Shown piece by piece: positions 25,904 through 35,376 of a DNA stretch of 54,025 nucleotides (position 1 is its first letter; every line of letters begins with the position of its first letter). The position numbers and the translations under genes were made by a program. The DNA comes from DATCDR01 sp036510575. Lineage in GTDB: Bacteria > Actinomycetota > Acidimicrobiia > Acidimicrobiales > Bog-793. The notes under the pieces were generated by a model that did not search any database, had not been told where the DNA came from, and saw only the letters and a program-made list of their open reading frames with translations. The stretch lies in assembly GCA_036510575.1 (NCBI GenBank), contig DATCDR010000175.1, positions 1-54,025 of the forward strand, read 5' to 3'.

Positions 25904-26671
25904 GTGCTCGAATTCGCGCTCCTCGGCCTTCTAAAAGAACGCCCGATGCACGGTTACGACCTGCGCAAGCGCCTCCGCGAAGAGTTCGGACCGCTATCTA
26001 ACCTCTCGTACGGTTCGCTTTACCCAGCGCTCGCACGTCTCGAAGCAGATGGGATGATCAGCGCGCTCGACGTCACCACGACGACCTCACGACGAGATCC
26101 GATGCCGCTAACTGGATCTCTAGGCGGCGAACGGGCGGCAACAGTGGCGCGTCGGGCGACCCAGGTCGCTGCACTTGCGCTGTCGAGTCGGGGGACCAGG
26201 GGCAGGAAGGTCTACGAGATAACTTCTCGCGGCGAGGTGCTTTTCGATCAGCTGCTCGACGCCGAGGTGGCGAGCGACGATCCCCGGGATTTCACGCTCC
26301 GACTGGCGTTCGCCCGACATCTCAGTCCCGCTGAGCGCGTACGACTACTCGAGCGCCGACGCCTCGCCATTCTCGGCAGGCTGGACCGGGCAGGTCGCGC
26401 GCTCCGTCAACCCCCTCGATCCCTCGACCGATATGAGCAGGCAATCGCCGAGCACGCCGAAGACGTCGTAGCGAACGAGCTCGCCTGGGTCGAGGCGTTG
26501 CTGAGCGCCGAGGTAGCGCTTCAGGCTCACGACGCCGATCGCGATCTCCATCACGAATCGGGACTATCGACGGTCGGTGAGGTATTCGCCGAGCACGGTG
26601 AGCCAACAGGTCAGACAAAGGTGGCCCGCGTTCGCGCCGGTGCCGGAAATCAAGATGAGAGGAGCCACTAA
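25904..26671 (+). CDS. PadR-family transcriptional regulator
   Basis: 255 aa. The N-terminal winged helix is clear: MLEFALLGLLKERPMHGYDLRKRL and SYGSLYPALARLEADGMI (residues 1-55). Between the recognition helix and the wing (GRKVYEITSRGEVLFDQLL) lies an insertion of about 45 residues rich in Thr, Arg and Ala, longer than in most PadR proteins. The C-terminal region is helical with a dimerisation helix (VRLLERRRLAILGRLDRAGRAL). GTG start at 25904. It stops two bases before ino1, so it probably shares an operon with ino1. This pair is conserved in Actinobacteria (Rv0047c/Rv0046c). Confidence 0.85.
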   Translation: MLEFALLGLLKERPMHGYDLRKRLREEFGPLSNLSYGSLYPALARLEADGMISALDVTTTTSRRDPMPLTGSLGGERAATVARRATQVAALALSSRGTRGRKVYEITSRGEVLFDQLLDAEVASDDPRDFTLRLAFARHLSPAERVRLLERRRLAILGRLDRAGRALRQPPRSLDRYEQAIAEHAEDVVANELAWVEALLSAEVALQAHDADRDLHHESGLSTVGEVFAEHGEPTGQTKVARVRAGAGNQDERSH

Positions 26672-26673
26672 CC

Positions 26674-27747
26674 GTGGACCGAAAGATCAAGGTCGCGATC
26701 GCCGGCGTAGGCAACTGCGCCTGCTCCCTGCTACAGGGAGTGGAGTACTACAAGGATGCGAGCCCGACAGACTCCGTACCTGGCCTGATGCACGTCGCGC
26801 TCGGCGGCTACCACGTCCGTGACGTGGAGTTCGTCGCCGCCTTCGACGTTGATGCAGAAAAGGTCGGGGCCGAGCTCTCCAAAGCCATCTTCGCCGGACA
26901 GAACAACACCATCCGCTTCTCCGACGTTCCAGCCACCGATATAAAGGTCGAGCGGGGACCGACGCTCGATGGGCTCGGTCGCTACTACCGAGAGACGATC
27001 GACGAGTCGCCTTTCGAGCCGGTCGACGTCCGTCAGCGACTGATCGACTCCGGGGCCGAGGTGCTCGTCTCGTATCTCCCGGTCGGATCAGAGCAGGCAC
27101 AGAAGTTCTACGCGACTGCGGCGCTCGAAGCGGGCGTGGCTTTCGTGAACGCAATCCCGGTCTTTATCGCCTCGGATCCGGTTTGGGCGAAGCGCTTCAC
27201 CGACGCAGGAGTCCCCATCATCGGCGACGACATCAAGAGCCAGGTAGGCGCGACGATCGTTCACCGCATCCTCGCCAGGCTCTTCGAAGACCGCGGGATG
27301 GTGTTGGACCGCACCTACCAGCTAAACGTCGGCGGCAACATGGACTTCAAGAACATGCTCGAGCGCGAGCGCCTGGAGTCCAAGAAGATCTCAAAGACGC
27401 AGTCGGTCACCAGCCAGATCGACCACGGCATCGCGACGAACGACGTCCACATCGGCCCGTCCGACCACATCGCCTGGCTCCAGGACCGCAAGTGGGCCTA
27501 CATCCGCCTGGAGGGCCGGAACTTCGGAGATGTCCCGTTGAACCTGGAGTTGAAGCTCGAGGTGTGGGACTCGCCAAACTCGGCTGGCGTCATCATCGAC
27601 GCGATCCGCTGTGCCCGCCTCGCCCTTGACCGGAAGATCGGCGGCCCACTGCTCGGACCAGCGGCCTACTTCATGAAGTCGCCTCCCGTGCAGTACCGAG
27701 ATGAGGAGGCACGGCTCATGGTCGAGGCCTTCGCGAAGAACAGCTAG
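26674..27747 (+). CDS. ino1: Myo-inositol-1-phosphate synthase
   Basis: NAD-dependent enzyme turning glucose-6-phosphate into 1L-myo-inositol-1-phosphate, the entry to phosphatidylinositol and mycothiol-type products. 357 aa, the short actinobacterial/archaeal type. Markers: the Rossmann start KVAIAGVGNCACSLLQGV, NAIPVFIASDPVWAKRF, GDDIKSQVGATIVHR with the catalytic Lys, and LNVGGNMDFKNML. GTG start at 26674 just after the PadR stop; GAGAGGAG lies about ten bases ahead. Its position suggests control by the PadR protein. Confidence 0.95.
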   Translation: MDRKIKVAIAGVGNCACSLLQGVEYYKDASPTDSVPGLMHVALGGYHVRDVEFVAAFDVDAEKVGAELSKAIFAGQNNTIRFSDVPATDIKVERGPTLDGLGRYYRETIDESPFEPVDVRQRLIDSGAEVLVSYLPVGSEQAQKFYATAALEAGVAFVNAIPVFIASDPVWAKRFTDAGVPIIGDDIKSQVGATIVHRILARLFEDRGMVLDRTYQLNVGGNMDFKNMLERERLESKKISKTQSVTSQIDHGIATNDVHIGPSDHIAWLQDRKWAYIRLEGRNFGDVPLNLELKLEVWDSPNSAGVIIDAIRCARLALDRKIGGPLLGPAAYFMKSPPVQYRDEEARLMVEAFAKNS

Positions 27748-27890
27748 GCGATACCCGATCAGCGCGAAGCACTGACTTTCGCGCCCGATCTCATCCAGGC
27801 TCGGCAGGCGGCGCGGGCGGACATCCGCGGCGGTCGCTCTCCGGCTCGCGTGATCGTCCGCGAACTCTCGCTAACGACACGTCTGCAGCA

Positions 27891-29345
27891 TCACTGGTCG
27901 CGCTTGCGCTCTTCCCACCAGGACACGATGCGCTCTCGCGCCGCGTCCTCACCGATCAGCCCCTCTTCTAGACGGATCTCGAGGAGGAACGCAAGTGCCT
28001 CGCCAACGACTCGACCCGGTTGGAGTCCGAGCAAGGCCATCACCTGGTCACCATCGAGCTCGGGCCGGATCGCGCCCAAGGTTTCGCGCTCGCTTAGCTC
28101 AGCGAGGCGGACCTCTAGTTCGTCCATACGTGCTTCGAGTTCCTTGACGCGACGCTCATTTCGCGTGGTGCAGTCCGCGCGGGTGAGCTCGTTTAACAAC
28201 TGCAGCAGATCACCGGCATCGCGGGCATACCGGCGCAAGGCCGAGTCCGTCCAGCCCATCGCGTAGGTGTGGAAACGAAGATGGAGCTCGACGAGCTTGG
28301 AGACCGCCGCTATGTCGTCGCTCGAGTATTTGAGCGCCTGCATTCTCTGCCGAGTCATTCGGGCACCTACGACGTCGTGATGGTGAAAGCTCACGCCGTT
28401 CGGCCCAAATGCACGGGTCCGAGGTTTACCTACGTCGTGAAACAACGCGGCGAGTCGAAGCGTCCGCTCCGGCCGCGTCTTTCCAACGACGGCGATCGTG
28501 TGAGCCAACACGTCCTTGTGTCGATGGATCGGATCCTGTTCGAGGCTGAGCGCGAGGAGCTCCGGCAAGAACTCCTGCGCGAGCCCCGTGTTGACGAGGA
28601 ACCAGAGTCCAGTCGTTGGGTCCGGCAGCACAATCAGCTTGTCGAACTCGTCCCGGATCCGTTCGGCGGAGACAATCTCAAGTCGACTGTGCATCTCTTC
28701 GACCGCCGCGACTAGTGCTCGGTCAGGAGTCAGCTGATAGCCGGTGGTAAAACGAGCAGCGCGAAGCATGCGAAGCGGATCGTCGCTAAATGATTCGATG
28801 GGATCGAGCGGCGTTCTAAGTCGGCGATTCGCGAGGTCCCCGATGCCGTCGAAGGGGTCGAACAACTCAAGATCGGGCAGGCGGAGGGCCATCGCGTTGA
28901 TGGTGAAGTCGCGTCGCGAGAGGTCGACGACGATGTCATCGCCGAATTCGACGTCGGGCTTTCGAGAGTCCGGGGAGTAGGCCTCGGCGCGATGCGACGT
29001 GATTTCGAATCGGCGCCCCTTCCTCGCGGCCCCGATCGTTCCGAATCTCTTGCCTTGGAGCCACGTCGAGCTTGCCCATCCCTCCACCAGATGCTCGATG
29101 GCGTCGGGCAAGGCGTCGGTCGTCAGATCGATGTCGGCCTCTGAAGCGTCAGCATCAGGTCCTCCAGGTCGCCCTGCGATGGCATCGCGGACCGGACCTC
29201 CGACGAGATACAGCGAGTAACCGCCGGCCTCGAAGCGCTTCGCCAACTCCTTTGTCTCGGCGATCACCGGCTGCAGACGTTTCGGGACCGTGGTCGGTGA
29301 CGCGTCCGAGGTCGGCTCCAGGTGGCGGCCGCTCACTTCGACCAC
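27891..29345 (-). CDS. cca: CCA tRNA nucleotidyltransferase (class II, with HD domain)
   Basis: Adds or repairs the 3' CCA end of tRNAs, 484 aa. The head domain has LYLVGGPVRDAIAG and the metal-binding DIDLTTDA, then RRDFTINAMAL and RMLRAARF (class II signature). The C-terminal half carries an HD phosphohydrolase domain (LAALFHDVGKPRT). The mycobacterial homologue is PcnA (Rv3907c). GTG start at 29345, overlapping the upstream deacetylase gene by 13 bases. The tRNA-Ile in this window does not encode CCA, so this enzyme is needed. Confidence 0.95.
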   Translation of the reverse strand: MVEVSGRHLEPTSDASPTTVPKRLQPVIAETKELAKRFEAGGYSLYLVGGPVRDAIAGRPGGPDADASEADIDLTTDALPDAIEHLVEGWASSTWLQGKRFGTIGAARKGRRFEITSHRAEAYSPDSRKPDVEFGDDIVVDLSRRDFTINAMALRLPDLELFDPFDGIGDLANRRLRTPLDPIESFSDDPLRMLRAARFTTGYQLTPDRALVAAVEEMHSRLEIVSAERIRDEFDKLIVLPDPTTGLWFLVNTGLAQEFLPELLALSLEQDPIHRHKDVLAHTIAVVGKTRPERTLRLAALFHDVGKPRTRAFGPNGVSFHHHDVVGARMTRQRMQALKYSSDDIAAVSKLVELHLRFHTYAMGWTDSALRRYARDAGDLLQLLNELTRADCTTRNERRVKELEARMDELEVRLAELSERETLGAIRPELDGDQVMALLGLQPGRVVGEALAFLLEIRLEEGLIGEDAARERIVSWWEERKRDQ

Positions 29346-30388
29346 ACCGCAAAGCCCTCGTCCTGCAAGCGTCTCGCGATGTGGGCAGTCACCGTCTCGG
29401 CTTTGTCATGATCTGGCACCGGTCGGCTCCCAGCGAGCGTGGCACCTGTCACGCGCTCAGTGGCGCGCCGCTCCCCTGCAAGCGCGGAGATCGTAGCGGC
29501 AGCTGCGATGCGAAGCGCGTCGTAGTCATAGCCGCCTTCGAGAAAAAACAGTCGCCTACCCGGCACCGCGAGTTCGAGAGTTCGCTCCGTCAGGTCTCCG
29601 AAGTCGCCCGCAGACAGGCCGAGATCAGTCAGTGGATCATCTCGGTGCGCGTCGAATCCGCACGAAACGAGCACCCACGTAGGTGAGAAGAGCTCCGCGG
29701 CGGGCACTACGACGTCGTCGAATGCTCGCCGGTACGCGTCGCCGGCGGTGCCGGCGGGAAATGGCAGGTTCAGCGTCGTGTTCAAGCCGGCTCCCACGCC
29801 ACCTTCGGTCCATGCGCCGGTGCCGGGATAGTACGGAGACTGATGCATCGAGACGAAAAGGACGTCGCCTGAGCCGTAGAACGCCTCCTGGGTCCCGTTC
29901 CCGTGGTGCGCATCCCAGTCCACGATAAGTACCCGCTCGCCCTCAGCCACGAGCCGCGCGGCCGAAATGGCGATGTTGTTGAAGAGACAGAATCCCATCG
30001 CGCCCTCAGGACGGGCGTGATGGCCAGGGGGTCGCACGGCGAGGAAGGCCGAGTCGGCCTCGCCGGCTCGCAGGCGGTCGATCGCGTCGAGGCCGGCTCC
30101 CGCGGCAACCCGCGCCGCTTCTTCGGATCTCGTGCTCGTGGGGGTGTCTGGATCGAGGCGAAGCGACATCGACGCCGCCTCCGAGACCCTCGCGAGATGC
30201 TCAGGACTATGGACGCGCAGCAAGGCCGCGTCGTCCGCCGGGGTCGGCGAAAAGACCACAAGGTCACTGCCGAGTCCAACGTCCGCCACTCCTTCGAGAA
30301 CCGCACGAAGGCGGTCCGGGCGCTCTGGATGACCGAGCCCAGTGTCATGGGCGACGAAGACATCGTCGTAGCCGAGCAGCACTCGCAC
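29333..30388 (-). CDS. Histone-deacetylase-family (acetoin utilisation AcuC-like) protein
   Basis: Zinc-dependent deacetylase fold, about 351 aa, cytoplasmic. Markers in order: GLGHPERPDRL, RPPGHHARPEGAMGFCLFNN with the catalytic His-His pair, VDWDAHHGNGTQEAF with the zinc-binding Asp and His, and VSCGFDAHRDDPL. GTG at 30388 (VRVLLGYDDVFVAHD) is the likely start. The open frame runs on to 30847, but those 150 residues are antisense to the DUF6049 gene and non-homologous. The substrate may be an acetyl-lysine or acetylated small molecule; not resolved. Same transcript as cca. Confidence 0.85.
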   Translation of the reverse strand: MRVLLGYDDVFVAHDTGLGHPERPDRLRAVLEGVADVGLGSDLVVFSPTPADDAALLRVHSPEHLARVSEAASMSLRLDPDTPTSTRSEEAARVAAGAGLDAIDRLRAGEADSAFLAVRPPGHHARPEGAMGFCLFNNIAISAARLVAEGERVLIVDWDAHHGNGTQEAFYGSGDVLFVSMHQSPYYPGTGAWTEGGVGAGLNTTLNLPFPAGTAGDAYRRAFDDVVVPAAELFSPTWVLVSCGFDAHRDDPLTDLGLSAGDFGDLTERTLELAVPGRRLFFLEGGYDYDALRIAAAATISALAGERRATERVTGATLAGSRPVPDHDKAETVTAHIARRLQDEGFAVWSK

Positions 30389-30470
30389 GCACTGACCGTA
30401 GTCGCCACGATCGTGCCCGAAAGCGCCGGTAGGCTTCCGCCTCGATCTAGGAACGGAGGACCTTAAGGCC

Positions 30471-32558
30471 GTGCCGCTCGTCCCCGGACGACATCTCCAC
30501 CGAATCGGTGCGCTGACTCTTGGCGCCCTGCTCTTTGTGTTGGCGAGTCTGACCACCCCGAGCCTTGCTGCGACGACATCGGGCGACACCGCCACATTCA
30601 CGCTTGTTGCGCAGTCAAATGACGTGATTGGAAGCGGAAAACTCTCGTTCGCCGTAAGCGTGCGCGCGAACGTGCCGTCTCGGAACCTGCGTATCGAGGT
30701 GATGCTGTTCCCGAAGCTCAACAATCGAAGTGAGTACGACTCGACGATCCAAAACGTCGAACCTCCAGGCAGCGCATGCCTGAGCGGGACCGGCCCGATG
30801 CCCGTCACGAGAAACCCCGGCAATGCCGACGGCATCACGCGCTTCAAGCTCGCTGTCGAAGCTGGTGACAGCTACAGCCCGTGCTCACAGGCGAGCAAGA
30901 CGCTCGTTCTCGGATGTACCCCCGGCACCTGCGGCGGGGTCTACCCGATCGAAGTCGCGCTAATCGACAAGCGAACCGACGCGGTTGTGCGGCTTTTTAC
31001 GACACATCTCGTCGAGCTCGACTCCGCCGAGCTCTCATCGCCGCTGAACGTCGGTTTCGTGCTCTCGTTGGGCTCAACGCTCGAGTTGAGCCCTACCGGC
31101 ACCTCGATGCTTACCAAGAGCCAGATCTCGGTGCTAACCGAGACGCTGGCAACGATCGCCTCGTATCCCGCGCTGCACCTCACGGTCGTGATCTACCCCC
31201 AGCTGCTCGCAGCGCTAAAGGCGACACACCCGACTCCGACGCGCCTGATCTCACGCCTACATCGGCTCATCGAGACGCGGTCGGCGACGCACTCGATCGA
31301 GCTGGTCGGAGCTCCGTTCACGCCGGTCGACACATCAGCTCTAGCAGCGGGCGGATCCACGTCGATCTTCAGTCAGCTGCTGAGCCTCGGCAAGTCAAAA
31401 ACGAGCGGAGCGTTCGGCGAGGTCGCAACCGACGATACCTACCTCGCGCCCGCGCCGCTAACCGGAGAGGGCGCCGACCTCGTCACTGTGCACTGCATAC
31501 GTCAGCTCATCTTGCCTTCTGGCTCCGCGCCGCCGCCGGCGAACGGGCTCAGCCAGACCGCTCCGTTGAGCCTCACCGAGAAGTCAAAGAGCTGTGGCGA
31601 TACCAACTCGACGAGTCCGGCTACGCCGATCGAGGCATTCGTCACCGATTCGGCCAGCACCCTTCTCACGTCGCCTGCCGGTGCTCCGGTACTTGCCGCG
31701 CACCAACTACTAGCCGAGCTCGCACAGATCTACTTCGAGCAACCGAACGCGACTCCGCGGTCGGTTGTCCTCAATACGAGCGGGAGTATCGACCCGGAAC
31801 TCTTAAACGTCGTCCTGAACGGATTGAACAGCGACGCGTATCTCCACGCGGCGACGATCGGCGAACTGGTCACGATCACGCCGGTAGCAGCGGCGAAGAG
31901 CACCGCTACCTTGACACTCCCTGGCCATGTGCTCACCTCGGATCAGATCGGGAAGAAAGAACTGGCCGAAGGATCTCACGAACTCGCCGTCGCGTCGTCG
32001 GTTGTTCCAACGGACTCGGCGCTACTCGCGATGCTCGGTCGAGACCTGATCCTCGCTCACAGCTACGGCCTTAGCGGTGGAGCTGTCGCGAGCTATCTCG
32101 ACGCGCCGCGAAAACAGCTGGGCGTCATCGCGAGCTCGCTCTCGTTCCTTGGCAGCAAACACTTCACGCTCACAGCTGCGACAGGGAAGCTGCCGATCAC
32201 CATCCAACAAGACGCCAACGTCGGCCCGATCGATGTGGTTATCCACCTCGACTCAGGAGACCTCGTCGTACTTAGCGGCAGATCAAACTCGGTAACTCAG
32301 CTGCAGTCCGACGCTACGACACTTAGCAGCGTCCAAGTTCAAGTCGTGGGTTCGAGTCAGTCGACACTCGACGTCGACGTCCTGTCCCCGACTGGCGATC
32401 AGGTACTGCTCAGTGGACAGTTCACGGTTCGCTCGACCGCAATCTCCGGCGTGGCGATAGCGATCTCGGTGCTGTCACTGGTGATACTCGGCGCCTGGTG
32501 GCTCCGAAGCGCCCGGAGGAAGCACCGGGCGAAAGCACCGGCGATACTTCAGCCGTGA
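30471..32558 (+). CDS. DUF6049-like envelope protein ahead of murJ
   Basis: 695 aa with an N-terminal signal peptide (HRIGALTLGALLFVLASLTTPSLAA), a long extracellular part and one C-terminal membrane helix (ISGVAIAISVLSLVILGAWWL) followed by a basic tail. It holds the place of mycobacterial Rv3909, which precedes murJ. The sequence itself shows only Ser/Thr/Ala-rich beta-like regions and few Cys. Its role in cell-wall assembly is inferred from synteny. GTG start at 30471; GGAGGA is about ten bases ahead. murJ starts inside its stop codon (GTGA). Confidence 0.7.
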   Translation: MPLVPGRHLHRIGALTLGALLFVLASLTTPSLAATTSGDTATFTLVAQSNDVIGSGKLSFAVSVRANVPSRNLRIEVMLFPKLNNRSEYDSTIQNVEPPGSACLSGTGPMPVTRNPGNADGITRFKLAVEAGDSYSPCSQASKTLVLGCTPGTCGGVYPIEVALIDKRTDAVVRLFTTHLVELDSAELSSPLNVGFVLSLGSTLELSPTGTSMLTKSQISVLTETLATIASYPALHLTVVIYPQLLAALKATHPTPTRLISRLHRLIETRSATHSIELVGAPFTPVDTSALAAGGSTSIFSQLLSLGKSKTSGAFGEVATDDTYLAPAPLTGEGADLVTVHCIRQLILPSGSAPPPANGLSQTAPLSLTEKSKSCGDTNSTSPATPIEAFVTDSASTLLTSPAGAPVLAAHQLLAELAQIYFEQPNATPRSVVLNTSGSIDPELLNVVLNGLNSDAYLHAATIGELVTITPVAAAKSTATLTLPGHVLTSDQIGKKELAEGSHELAVASSVVPTDSALLAMLGRDLILAHSYGLSGGAVASYLDAPRKQLGVIASSLSFLGSKHFTLTAATGKLPITIQQDANVGPIDVVIHLDSGDLVVLSGRSNSVTQLQSDATTLSSVQVQVVGSSQSTLDVDVLSPTGDQVLLSGQFTVRSTAISGVAIAISVLSLVILGAWWLRSARRKHRAKAPAILQP

Positions 32559-34186
32559 CGGCAACGGGCGCGGGAGCGGGAACGCCGCGGCCACCGTCTC
32601 GCGAAGCGGTCTTGAACCGAGCCGGTCTACGAAGCGGCGCAGGAACCATCGCAAGTCGTATCACCGGACTGCTGCGCCTGGTCATGGTCGCCTATGCCCT
32701 CGGCGAGACGCATCTCGCGGATGCGTTCAACCTCGCGAACTCGACACCGAACATCATCCACGACCTGGTTCTTGGAGGCGTGCTCGGCGCGACCTTCGTG
32801 CCGGTGTTCGTCAACCGATTGGGGAACGCGACGCACCGTGAAGCTACGGAATCGATCTCCGCCGTCGTCACGCTCTCTGCCGCCGGACTCCTCGGCGCGA
32901 CGCTGCTCTTCGAGCTGCTCGCTCCAGAGATAATCCGCGCCTACACCTTCGGCGCGGGCTCGGTCGCAGAGCAGCACGTGGCGGTAGAGCTCTTGCGCCT
33001 GTTCGCGCCGCAGCTGCTCTTCTACGGAGCGATCAGCTTGATGGCGGCCGTACTCGCGACCCAAGACCGATTCGTAGCGATAGGCATCGTCCCGGTCGTC
33101 AACAACGTCGTGAGCATCGGGGTACTCGCGGCGTTCGCGGCGATCGAACGAGCCCCCTCAATCGGCGCAATCGAGGGAAACACCTCGCTACTACTGCTCC
33201 TTGGATTAGGGACGACCGCCGGCGTCGCCTTGCAGGCGGTCGCGCTCGTACCGTCGATGCGACGTAGCTCGCTCCGGCTGCACTTTGTGTGGCGACCGTC
33301 GGACCCCGCGGTCAAAGGCATCTTGTCACTGTCTGGATGGACCTTCGGCTTCGTCTTGGCGAACCAGGTCGCCGTCATTGTGATCCTGGCCATGGAGTAC
33401 CACCTCGGCGTCGGGAGAGTCAGCGCGTACACCTACGCCTACACGTTCTTCCAATTCCCCTTCGGGGTAGCGGCAACGGCGATCGTCAACGTCGCGACCC
33501 CGGATCTGGCGCGCGCCTGGGGCGAGGGCGACACCGCGCTGATGGGCCGACGACTCGGGATGGCGCTTCGCCAGCTGCTCGCACTGATTCTGCCCTCGAT
33601 GACCGCATACCTGATCCTGGCGCGACCTGCAGTGACGTTGATCCTCCAGCATCACCAATTCAGCCCGGCGGACACTCATCTCACTGCAGCGGTACTCGTG
33701 CTCTTCGCCCTCGGGCTACCTGCCTACTGCATCTACTTTCTGGCGATTCGCACCTTCCAGGCGATGCGCGACACCCGAACGGCCTTTTGGTGTTACGTCG
33801 TTGAAAACGGCCTCAACATAGGACTTGCCGTACTGCTCTACCACCGACTCGGCATCCAGGGACTCGCTCTTTCGTACTCGATCGCCTATACCGTCGCGGC
33901 CGTGGTCGCCCTCGTCGTGATCAGACGACGCCTAGGAACCATGGGCGGGCGGGCGATCGCCGCGTCGTCGCTGCGCTCACTCGCGATGGCGGTCTTGATG
34001 GCCGTCGTGCTCGCTCTGGTCGTGACGCTGACCGGCACGAGCAATGGGCTTCTCGGCTGGGGCAAGCTCCTTCTCGCCACGGCCGCTGGCGGCATCGCAT
34101 ACTTCGGAGGCGCCGGACTGGCAGCTACGCTCGCCGAACGCAGGATCGCCACGTCACGTGGCCGACACAGCCTAAGGGGCGAATAG
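32555..34186 (+). CDS. murJ: Lipid II flippase MurJ (MviN)
   Basis: Moves peptidoglycan precursor lipid II across the membrane; 543 aa with about 14 helices (MOP superfamily). Markers: SRITGLLRLVMVAYALGETHLADAFNLAN near the N-terminus, NIIHDLVLGGVLGATFVPVF, and FQFPFGVAATAIVNVATPDLARAW in the middle. The GTG at 32555 overlaps the preceding stop as GTGA and is preferred over an in-frame GTG at 32498, which would overlap by 61 bases. The cytoplasmic pseudokinase tail of mycobacterial MviN is absent. Confidence 0.92.
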   Translation: MTATGAGAGTPRPPSREAVLNRAGLRSGAGTIASRITGLLRLVMVAYALGETHLADAFNLANSTPNIIHDLVLGGVLGATFVPVFVNRLGNATHREATESISAVVTLSAAGLLGATLLFELLAPEIIRAYTFGAGSVAEQHVAVELLRLFAPQLLFYGAISLMAAVLATQDRFVAIGIVPVVNNVVSIGVLAAFAAIERAPSIGAIEGNTSLLLLLGLGTTAGVALQAVALVPSMRRSSLRLHFVWRPSDPAVKGILSLSGWTFGFVLANQVAVIVILAMEYHLGVGRVSAYTYAYTFFQFPFGVAATAIVNVATPDLARAWGEGDTALMGRRLGMALRQLLALILPSMTAYLILARPAVTLILQHHQFSPADTHLTAAVLVLFALGLPAYCIYFLAIRTFQAMRDTRTAFWCYVVENGLNIGLAVLLYHRLGIQGLALSYSIAYTVAAVVALVVIRRRLGTMGGRAIAASSLRSLAMAVLMAVVLALVVTLTGTSNGLLGWGKLLLATAAGGIAYFGGAGLAATLAERRIATSRGRHSLRGE

Positions 34187-35023
34187 GTGCGGATCGGTGT
34201 CGTAACGGATAGTGCATGCGATCTCCCATCTGAGTTGGCGCAGCAACTCGACGTCATCGTGGTGCCGCTCGATGTCCGACTCGGCGCCACGCCGACCGAG
34301 GAGGTCCGAGTACTTGCCCCCGCGGAGTTCTGGAAGCTCGCGGCACGCACGTCCGAGCTTCCCGAGACCTCCGCGCCCTCGCCGGGAGCCTTCGTCGAGG
34401 CATTCCTCGCCTGTCGGGATGCTGGAGCCGAGGCGGTGATCTGCGTCACGATCTCCTCCGCGCTCTCGGCCACCTACGAAGCAGCACGAAGCGCGGCATC
34501 GGCGGTCGCTGCCGATATCCGCGTGGAAGTCGTCGACTCACGCAACGCCACCATGGGAGAGGGACTACTCGTGATCGAGGCCGCGGCGCTCGCCCGCGGC
34601 TCCCTGCCCTTTGGTGCCATCGTGGAGCAGGTCAAGAGTGCAGTCGACCGACTCCACGTTCTCGGAACCCTGGACACACTCGACAACCTGCGCCGGGGCG
34701 GTCGGATCGGGACTGCGCAGGCACTGATCGGCGCGATGCTGCAGGTTAAGCCGGTGATAGAGGTCAGAGACGGTGTCGTCGAGGGTGAATCACGCCAACG
34801 AACGAGGTCGCGATCGCTCAAGTACCTCGCCGACAAGGTCAACACGGCAGGACCCCTTGAACGACTCGCGGTGATGCACGCTGCAGCTCCAGACGTCGAG
34901 GAGTTCGTCGCAATGCTCTCCCCGAGCGCGCTCGAGCATCCCCTCGTCATCAGTTTCATCGGACCGGTTATCGGTGCACACACAGGAGCCGGCACGATCG
35001 GCGTCTGCTACCTACGCGCATGA
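34187..35023 (+). CDS. DegV family fatty-acid-binding protein
   Basis: 278 aa EDD-fold protein. The start MRIGVVTDSACDLPSELAQQ, the lipid-binding Ser/Thr segments (ETSAPSPGAF, CVTISSALSATYEAA), and the RRGGRIGTAQALIGAML and SLKYLADKV segments match DegV. Family members bind long-chain fatty acids and supply them to fatty-acid kinase. The GTG directly follows the murJ stop (no gap), and AAGGGG lies eight bases ahead, inside murJ. It takes the place where mycobacteria have sigM. Confidence 0.9.
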   Translation: MRIGVVTDSACDLPSELAQQLDVIVVPLDVRLGATPTEEVRVLAPAEFWKLAARTSELPETSAPSPGAFVEAFLACRDAGAEAVICVTISSALSATYEAARSAASAVAADIRVEVVDSRNATMGEGLLVIEAAALARGSLPFGAIVEQVKSAVDRLHVLGTLDTLDNLRRGGRIGTAQALIGAMLQVKPVIEVRDGVVEGESRQRTRSRSLKYLADKVNTAGPLERLAVMHAAAPDVEEFVAMLSPSALEHPLVISFIGPVIGAHTGAGTIGVCYLRA

Positions 35024-35052
35024 AGGTGTTCTCGCTCACCTAATCTCTGCGT

Positions 35053-35376
35053 ATGCCCGACGAACCCGAAGGTGGCTCCCACGACTGGGTCAGTCAACTC
35101 ACCAGCCGCTTGACGCGCCTCACCGACGTCCTCCAGAACTACTCGACCAAGCCGGCTCTCGGCATCGCCCGCTACCTGCTGATCGGCGCGGTCGCGGCAA
35201 TCGTCGGAACCGCCGTACTTATCGCGATTGTCGTTAGTCTCACCAAGCTGTTCGACGATGACGTCTTCTCCGGGCGAGTCTGGGCCACAGACTTCCTGTT
35301 CGGAGGAGTCATCATGGTCGCCGGGGCGTTGGTGTTCCGGAAAGGCGTGCGAAGGAAAGAGACAACAAATGACTGA
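35053..35376 (+). CDS. Small two-helix membrane protein
   Basis: 107 aa. Two hydrophobic segments (about residues 38-63 and 78-96) separated by a short acidic loop, preceded by a soluble N-terminal stretch (VSQLTSRLTRLTDVLQNYS) that may be an amphipathic helix. The C-terminal end is basic, then acidic. Family not recognised. It starts 29 bases after degV and overlaps trxB by eight bases, so it is part of the same run. No function can be given. Confidence 0.65.
   Translation: MPDEPEGGSHDWVSQLTSRLTRLTDVLQNYSTKPALGIARYLLIGAVAAIVGTAVLIAIVVSLTKLFDDDVFSGRVWATDFLFGGVIMVAGALVFRKGVRRKETTND

Noticed and set aside
30389..30847. N-terminal extension of the deacetylase-like protein
   Set aside because: It is antisense to the DUF6049-like gene, and the family's normal start matches GTG at 30388.
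30881..32074. A 397-codon rightward open frame
   Set aside because: It lies inside the DUF6049-like gene in another frame, is Arg-rich and has no family resemblance.
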